A program made the translations under genes and the position numbers. This document shows positions 57,234 through 64,000 of a DNA stretch of 64,000 bases, one piece after another (the stretch's first letter is position 1; every line of letters starts with the position of its first letter). A model generated the notes under the pieces. It did not search any database. It was given only the letters and a program-made list of their open reading frames with translations, and was not told the origin of the DNA. The DNA lies in NCBI GenBank assembly GCA_963799085.1, contig CAWCWA010000006.1:372001-436000 (forward strand), given 5' to 3'. Origin of the DNA: AP-15 sp963799085. Lineage in GTDB: Bacteria > Pseudomonadota > Alphaproteobacteria > ATCC43930 > CGMCC-115725.

Positions 57234-57261
57234 TCGGGGTGAGGTGGGCTCTCCTTCAATA

Positions 57262-57894
57262 CTAACCGGCTCGGGTGTAGCGGCGGGCCTCGATGCGCAG
57301 ATGGTCGCGGAAATGCGGGCGCAATTTCTGCGTCCAGGGGGTGTCGGCGGCCTTGCGCCATTCGGCCGAGCGGATCACCTCGGGGGCGGCCAGGTGATAA
57401 AGCGCCACATAGCGCTGCGTCCCGCCCGTCCCGCGATAGCGCCGCGCGCATAGCACACCCGGCACCGAGCCCAATGCCGGAACGTGCTCGGTGTTGTACC
57501 ATTCGTTGAATTCGTGGTCGTGCTCGGGGGCGACGTTCATGCCGATCAGCATCAATGCGGCGGCGTTCGTTGGCGCCGTGCGGTCGCCCGGATAAAGCTG
57601 CTCCCCCTCATAGCGCAGGATACCCTTGCGGAATTTGGCGGTCCGCTTGGTCCAGGGTGAGGAGTTGTCGCCGCCGACCGCAAGATAGGCCGGGCTGTGC
57701 AAGACCCCGACATCGTCGAGATCGTAGGTCGCGACCGAAACTTTCGGGTTTTCGATGCCGATCCAGCGGTCGGCGTTGATGAACCCCGGCACGCCCAGCC
57801 GTTCGGGCACGTGTTCGAGATCGTACCAATCGTGAAACTCGTCCTCGGGTGCGGCCGAGAAATCCATCGCCGCGATCAGGATGCCCTTTGCCAT
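57262..57894 (-). CDS. Two-domain dimeric alpha/beta-barrel protein (EthD-like)
   Basis: 210 residues made of two similar halves. Half 1 has FHDWYDLEHVPERLGVPGF, half 2 FNEWYNTEHVPALGSVPGV; the repeated W-Y-x-x-EHVP motif is that of small ferredoxin-like barrels such as EthD/ABM proteins, which normally dimerise to form one pocket. Here the duplication would give an internal dimer. Such proteins bind or transform hydrophobic small molecules; no activity can be assigned. Convergent with the amidohydrolase and divergent from the cupin gene at 57984. Confidence 0.75.
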   Translation of the reverse strand: MAKGILIAAMDFSAAPEDEFHDWYDLEHVPERLGVPGFINADRWIGIENPKVSVATYDLDDVGVLHSPAYLAVGGDNSSPWTKRTAKFRKGILRYEGEQLYPGDRTAPTNAAALMLIGMNVAPEHDHEFNEWYNTEHVPALGSVPGVLCARRYRGTGGTQRYVALYHLAAPEVIRSAEWRKAADTPWTQKLRPHFRDHLRIEARRYTRAG

Positions 57895-57983
57895 TTCCGT
57901 TCCTCCCGTAAGCCGCGATCATCATCCGGCAAATCGGGATTTTGCGCTATGATCTCGGGGACACCCGGGAGAGGAGACTGCCG

Positions 57984-58385
57984 ATGACCGCCGCCACACC
58001 TTTTCTGAAGAACGCCGACGAGCTCGGTCCGCTCGCTTCGCGCTATGTCGCGGTCGAGGACCTGCCGTGGAAACCCACACCCTGCCCCGGCATCGACATG
58101 AAGGTTTTGATGGAGGAGCCTGAAACGGGGCTCTTGACCGCACTCTTCCGCTGGCAGCCGGGCTCCGAACTGACATTCCACGAACATGTCGAGATCGAGC
58201 AGACCTTTGTCCTCGAAGGCAGCCTCGTCGACGAGGAGGGCGAGGTCACCGCCGGCAATTACGTCTGGCGCCCGAAAGGCAACCGCCACGCGGCGCGCTC
58301 GCCGAACGGCGCATTGGTGCTGTCTATGTTCCTGAAGCCCAACATCTTTCTCAGCGGCGACAGCGAAGGGAAGGCGTTGCGCTGA
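57984..58385 (+). CDS. Cupin domain protein (ChrR-like)
   Basis: 133 residues; ATG with GAGAGGAG upstream. The cupin fold shows LTALFRWQPGSELTFHEHVE (two His and a Glu of the metal site) and EQTFVLEGSLVDEEGEVTAG, then VWRPKGNRHAARSPNGAL with the last His. The arrangement is like the C-terminal cupin of ChrR anti-sigma factors and of acetylacetone-cleaving enzymes. It leads into the CoA-transferase genes and may take part in the same pathway as an oxygenase. Confidence 0.85.
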   Translation: MTAATPFLKNADELGPLASRYVAVEDLPWKPTPCPGIDMKVLMEEPETGLLTALFRWQPGSELTFHEHVEIEQTFVLEGSLVDEEGEVTAGNYVWRPKGNRHAARSPNGALVLSMFLKPNIFLSGDSEGKALR

Positions 58386-58451
58386 AGGCCGGTTGTCGCC
58401 CCGCGTCCCCTGCCGCATGATGGTACAGGACAACCGAATTCGGGCGGGGGA

Positions 58452-59204
58452 ATGAGCGCCAGAAGCAAGATATTCTCGAATTTCGACGAGGCGGTTCGAG
58501 ACATCCCCGACGGGGCCGTGATCGGCTTCGGCGGGTTCGCCGTGGTCGGCATGCCGATCAACCTCTACGAGGCGGTCGCCAAACAGGGCGCGAAAGACCT
58601 GACCTGCGTGTCGAATTCGACGCGCGGCGGCGCCACTTTGCCAGCCGATGCGCCCGACATGAGCCAGATGATCCGCAACGGCCAGGTCAAAAAGGTTGTC
58701 TGCGCCTTCACCGCACCCACCCGCGCCTCACAGAAGCTGGTCTTGACCGAATATGTCGAGAAGGGGCTGATCGAGGCCGAACTGACGCCGCAGGGCACGC
58801 TCGCCGAGCGCATGCGCGCCGCCGGCGCCGGCATTCCGGCCTTCTACACGCCGGCCGCGGTCGGCACCGAACTCGCCGAAGGCCGCGAGACGCGCGTCTT
58901 CAACGGGCGCGAGTATCTGTTAGAGCATGCGCTGCCGCTCGACTACGCGATGATCCGCGCCTACCAGGCCGACGCCGCGGGCAACCTCCGCTTCCGCCGC
59001 TCGCAGCGCAATTTCAACCCGATCATGGCGATGGCCGCACGGGTCACGATCGCCGAAGTCGAGGAAGACATCCTCCCGATTGGCGCCATCGACCCCGACG
59101 ATGTGCACACGCCCGGGATCTTCGTCCACCGCCTCGTCAAGATCCCGCCGCCGCCCGAAGGTTGGTGGCCGCAACGCCCCGGGAGTCTCGGAGGAAGCCG
59201 ATGA
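58452..59204 (+). CDS. 3-oxoacid CoA-transferase subunit A
   Basis: 250 residues, family I CoA-transferase alpha subunit: IPDGAVIGFGGFAVVGMPIN (glycine-rich CoA-binding start), LTCVSNSTRGGATLPADAPD, KKVVCAFTAPTRASQKLVLT, ELTPQGTLAERMRAAGAGIP and FYTPAAVGTELAEGRETRVF. It forms the heteromer with subunit B, whose ATG lies inside its last codons. The reaction moves CoA from succinyl-CoA to a 3-oxoacid such as acetoacetate or 3-oxoadipate. It cannot be told from sequence which acid is used. Confidence 0.92.
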   Translation: MSARSKIFSNFDEAVRDIPDGAVIGFGGFAVVGMPINLYEAVAKQGAKDLTCVSNSTRGGATLPADAPDMSQMIRNGQVKKVVCAFTAPTRASQKLVLTEYVEKGLIEAELTPQGTLAERMRAAGAGIPAFYTPAAVGTELAEGRETRVFNGREYLLEHALPLDYAMIRAYQADAAGNLRFRRSQRNFNPIMAMAARVTIAEVEEDILPIGAIDPDDVHTPGIFVHRLVKIPPPPEGWWPQRPGSLGGSR

Positions 59205-59878
59205 GCGAACGCGCTAAGGGGCTAACCCGTCAGCAGATGTGCGACCGGCTGGCGATGGAATTCGGCGACGGGTGGATCGTCAACCTCGGCATCGGCATCC
59301 CGACGCTGTGCTCGAATTTCGATTTCGGCGACAAGCAGATCATCTTCCACTCCGAGAACGGGGTCATCGGGTACGGCCCGCTGACCCCGGCCGGGGAAGA
59401 GGACCTGCACCTCGTCAACGCCGGCGGCCAGCACGTGACGTTGCAACCGGGGGCGGCGATCGTGCACCACGCCGATTCGTTCGCGATCATCCGCAGCGGC
59501 CGCATCGACGTGACCGTGCTCGGCGCCTATGAGGTCGCGCAGAACGGCGATTTCGCCAATTGGAAGATGGCGGGGCAGCAGGGCGGCGGCATCGGCGGGG
59601 CGATGGATCTCGCCGCCTGCGCCCGCCATGTCTTTGTCGCGATGGAGCACCAGACCCGCAACGGCAGCCCGCGATTGGTCGAGCGCTGTGCGATCCCGGT
59701 GACGGCGCCCGGCGTCGTCAACCTCGTCGTCACCAATTTCGGCCTCTTCGAGATCACGCCTTCGGGCATGGCGCTGAAGGAGATCGCCCCCGGCGTCAGC
59801 GTCGACGAGATCAAGGCCGCCACCGGCTGCAACCTGATCATCCCCGCCGAGGTGCCGCCGGTGCGTCTACGGGGATAG
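59201..59878 (+). CDS. 3-oxoacid CoA-transferase subunit B
   Basis: 225 residues, beta subunit. The catalytic Glu is Glu52 in FHSENGVIGYGPLTPAGEED, the canonical S-E-N-G motif that forms the glutamyl-CoA thioester. Other conserved parts: VNLGIGIPTLCSNF, VNAGGQHVTLQPGAAIVHHA, GAYEVAQNGDFANWKM and FEITPSGMALKEIAPGVSVD. Start overlaps subunit A by four bases (GCCGATGA context). With the dehydrogenase, amidohydrolase and cupin it suggests a breakdown route ending in a 3-oxoacyl-CoA. Confidence 0.93.
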   Translation: MSERAKGLTRQQMCDRLAMEFGDGWIVNLGIGIPTLCSNFDFGDKQIIFHSENGVIGYGPLTPAGEEDLHLVNAGGQHVTLQPGAAIVHHADSFAIIRSGRIDVTVLGAYEVAQNGDFANWKMAGQQGGGIGGAMDLAACARHVFVAMEHQTRNGSPRLVERCAIPVTAPGVVNLVVTNFGLFEITPSGMALKEIAPGVSVDEIKAATGCNLIIPAEVPPVRLRG

Positions 59879-59894
59879 ACATTACTTACGCCCG

Positions 59895-60296
59895 CTACTC
59901 CGCGGCGGCGCGCCTCTGGAGGGCGTCGAGCCAGCGCCGCAACCGCATTGCATGATCGGCAAGATGAGAGGCCACCGCTTCGCCGATCGCTCGTCGGTAC
60001 ATATGGACAGTAAGGTTGCGTTCCTGGGCGGTCTTGAGCAACGCTTCCGCATCTTCGTCGCTGAGCCAGCCGACCTGCCGGGAAGCGCGGATGGCCGCGC
60101 CCGGCGATCCTAGCGACAATGCGTTCGCGCTCATCGAGCAGCAGCGCCGCCGCCTTCCAATCGCCTCGAATGTATACACAAGCCGGAGGATCGCGCCGTC
60201 ACGCTCCGCAAGCGACAAATCGTTCCGTCCCGCCAGTTCGTCGAACGTCGCGAGGGCGGCCGCGGCCTCGTCAAGCCGTTGTTCTGGACGCGCCAC
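59895..60296 (-). CDS. HEPN toxin-like protein (HepT / HI0074 type), two compensating frameshifts
   Basis: About 133 residues from a GTG at 60296 (MARPEQRLDEAAAALATF). The hallmark RX4HXY motif is present as RNLTVHMY, the RNase site and AMPylation target of HepT toxins. The fold otherwise reads LSLAERDGAILRLVYTFEA, then, between about 60166 and 60115, residues that make sense only in another frame (WKAAALLLDERERIV), and back in frame GSPGAAIRASRQVGWLSDED. Two indels cancel here. In MntA/HepT pairs the MNT protein modifies and silences the toxin. It is the last gene of a minus-strand trio with the HNH endonuclease and the MNT gene. Confidence 0.75.
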   Translation of the reverse strand: MARPEQRLDEAAAALATFDELAGRNDLSLAERDGAILRLVYTFEAIGRRRRCCSMSANALSLGSPGAAIRASRQVGWLSDEDAEALLKTAQERNLTVHMYRRAIGEAVASHLADHAMRLRRWLDALQRRAAAE

Positions 60297-60586
60297 AGCA
60301 CGCCTTCGCGCCGGATGGCGTCGAGCCAGCCCGGCTCGACCTCGCACAAATCGACGATGTCCACATTGTAGGGGATCGTGCTTTCTTCGATCGCCTCTGC
60401 CAATTCCGCAAAAAAGCCAGATGGAAGCTCGTCGCGCGGCAGGATGCCGACGTCTATGTCGCTCATGTGGCGTACATCTCCGCGCGCACACGAACCGAAC
60501 AGCCATACCGCAGCATCATGCTCGCCCAACGCCGCGAGCACCATCCACCGCAACTCCTCGATCGCCCGTCTGCGGGTCGGGTTCAT
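60131..60586 (-). CDS. MNT-type nucleotidyltransferase (MntA-like antitoxin)
   Basis: The open frame runs from 60586 to 60131, but the domain itself ends near 60290; beyond that it overlaps the HEPN gene and looks like run-on, so a stop may be hidden by an indel. The minimal nucleotidyltransferase motif GSX10DXD is present in LFGSCARGDVRHMSDIDVGI, and the third Asp in YNVDIVDLCEVEPGWLDA. MNT proteins AMPylate their HEPN partners. The ATG overlaps the TGA of the HNH gene (ATGA), so the three genes are probably translated as a coupled unit. Confidence 0.8.
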   Translation of the reverse strand: MNPTRRRAIEELRWMVLAALGEHDAAVWLFGSCARGDVRHMSDIDVGILPRDELPSGFFAELAEAIEESTIPYNVDIVDLCEVEPGWLDAIRREGVLWRVQNNGLTRPRPPSRRSTNWRDGTICRLRSVTARSSGLCIHSRRLEGGGAAAR

Positions 60587-61236
60587 TCGAAATGACTTAC
60601 GTTGGACTTGCCGACATTGCACTGTTCACAAAGAATTTGAAGATTTTCGATCACCGTTTCGCCACCAAGGCTCCAGGGAACGATGTGGTCGACGTGCAAT
60701 CTCGCATTCGATTGAGGACTCGCGCCACATAACCGGCATTTCGCGCCATCGCGCATCAGAACGAGCGCTCTTTGTCGCCAGTTGGCGTTCCGCAGAGTTC
60801 GCCGGCCAGTTCTCTGAGGCGTCATCTCGGTCTCCGGCGTAATTCCCTCATTTGCCCAATCCACGAAGGCCTCGAGCGCTCGCCTCCATCTACCAAATCT
60901 TTTCTCATACGTGCCGGATGAGTAGGCCGAGACTTCCTTTGTTAGATCGTTATATTTTGGTTGGCGACCAAGCCGCGTCCAGACTTCAACAAGGTTTTGA
61001 AATAAAGCTTCGTTCGGAATATTTAAGTCGCGCGTCTTCTCTAACCCCGCGCGCTCTAGGGCTTTGAACCAATTCCCAAAGCGCCGTGTAAGGGTTGTGG
61101 CGTGAAACCGACCACAGTCATTGTAGCGGTCTATCGTAACAGTTGACGCACCGGCTTCCGCCGCAACTCGCCGCAAGTCTTCGATCAGCTCGGCGTCCGT
61201 GGTATCGCGGTGGTAAGGCTCAAGCTGAAATGGCAT
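60583..61236 (-). CDS. HNH endonuclease with two HNH-associated repeats
   Basis: 217 residues. The first half holds two copies of the homing-endonuclease-associated repeat: TDAELIEDLRRVAAEAG to GNWFKALERAGL (residues about 14-65), and NLVEVWTRLGRQPKYNDL to FGRWRRALEAFVDWA (about 77-130). The C-terminal HNH nuclease domain has CRLC, RLHVDHIVPWSLGGETVIEN and LCEQCN, giving the catalytic His and the four zinc Cys. Base composition is clearly less GC-rich than its neighbours, which suggests acquisition by transfer. It overlaps the MNT gene by four bases. It could be a defence nuclease, a solitary mobile-type nuclease, or part of the MNT/HEPN unit. Confidence 0.85.
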   Translation of the reverse strand: MPFQLEPYHRDTTDAELIEDLRRVAAEAGASTVTIDRYNDCGRFHATTLTRRFGNWFKALERAGLEKTRDLNIPNEALFQNLVEVWTRLGRQPKYNDLTKEVSAYSSGTYEKRFGRWRRALEAFVDWANEGITPETEMTPQRTGRRTLRNANWRQRALVLMRDGAKCRLCGASPQSNARLHVDHIVPWSLGGETVIENLQILCEQCNVGKSNVSHFE

Positions 61237-61263
61237 ACCGGGCTCTCCACGTCACGTCTGTCG

Positions 61264-64000
<2,737 letters not shown>

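Overview
The window is GC-rich bacterial chromosomal DNA, most likely from an alphaproteobacterium. Indications are the alphaproteobacterial flavour of UvrA, the CoA-transferase, Gfo/Idh and DHA2 genes, a BadI-like hydrolase, and a palindrome of the kind scattered between alphaproteobacterial genes. I cannot name the genus. No rRNA, tRNA or CRISPR array was seen.

Layout. 0-2 kb: right part of an IS1380-type transposase, then a broken PEP-CTERM protein gene. 2-11 kb: CmcJ-like oxidoreductase, a small secreted protein, a three-gene minus-strand efflux operon (AI-2E-type permease, HlyD adaptor, DUF2955 membrane protein), a CPA2 cation/proton antiporter, and a 3-methyladenine glycosylase with an NTF2-like protein. 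11-20 kb: orphan peptide-type binding protein, B12-binding radical SAM enzyme, DHA2 efflux pump, Gfo/Idh oxidoreductase, ComEC. Scattered among these are truncated second copies of neighbouring gene ends. 20-30 kb: two crotonase-family enzymes, a TIR/NB-ARC/WD40 gene, DinB, a second DHA2 pump, and a DUF1800/DUF1501 pair.

30.6-50.7 kb: an exosortase A (XrtA)/PEP-CTERM exopolysaccharide locus. It holds an export lipoprotein, chain-length protein, tyrosine kinase, outer-membrane barrel, ATPase, DUF3473 deacetylase, FemAB protein, exosortase fused to EpsI, two asparagine-synthase-like proteins, two glycosyltransferases, a flippase and a methyltransferase. Together these would build, export and decorate a polysaccharide and sort PEP-CTERM proteins to the surface. 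The broken PEP-CTERM gene at 1.3-2.0 kb is the only candidate substrate in view.

51-64 kb: a large secreted protein with an N-terminal region resembling RIFT-barrel lyase-type proteins, a cupin, a phosphoesterase, a probable catabolic group (zinc alcohol dehydrogenase, amidohydrolase, double-barrel protein, cupin, 3-oxoacid CoA-transferase A and B), an HNH endonuclease coupled to an MNT/HEPN (MntA/HepT-type) pair, and uvrA running off the right edge.

A general caution: at least eleven genes, including uvrA, carry one or more single-base frameshifts, and several of these compensate one another over a short distance. In one case a second copy of the same sequence shows directly which base is extra. 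Many of these breaks are therefore probably base-call indels rather than true pseudogenes.
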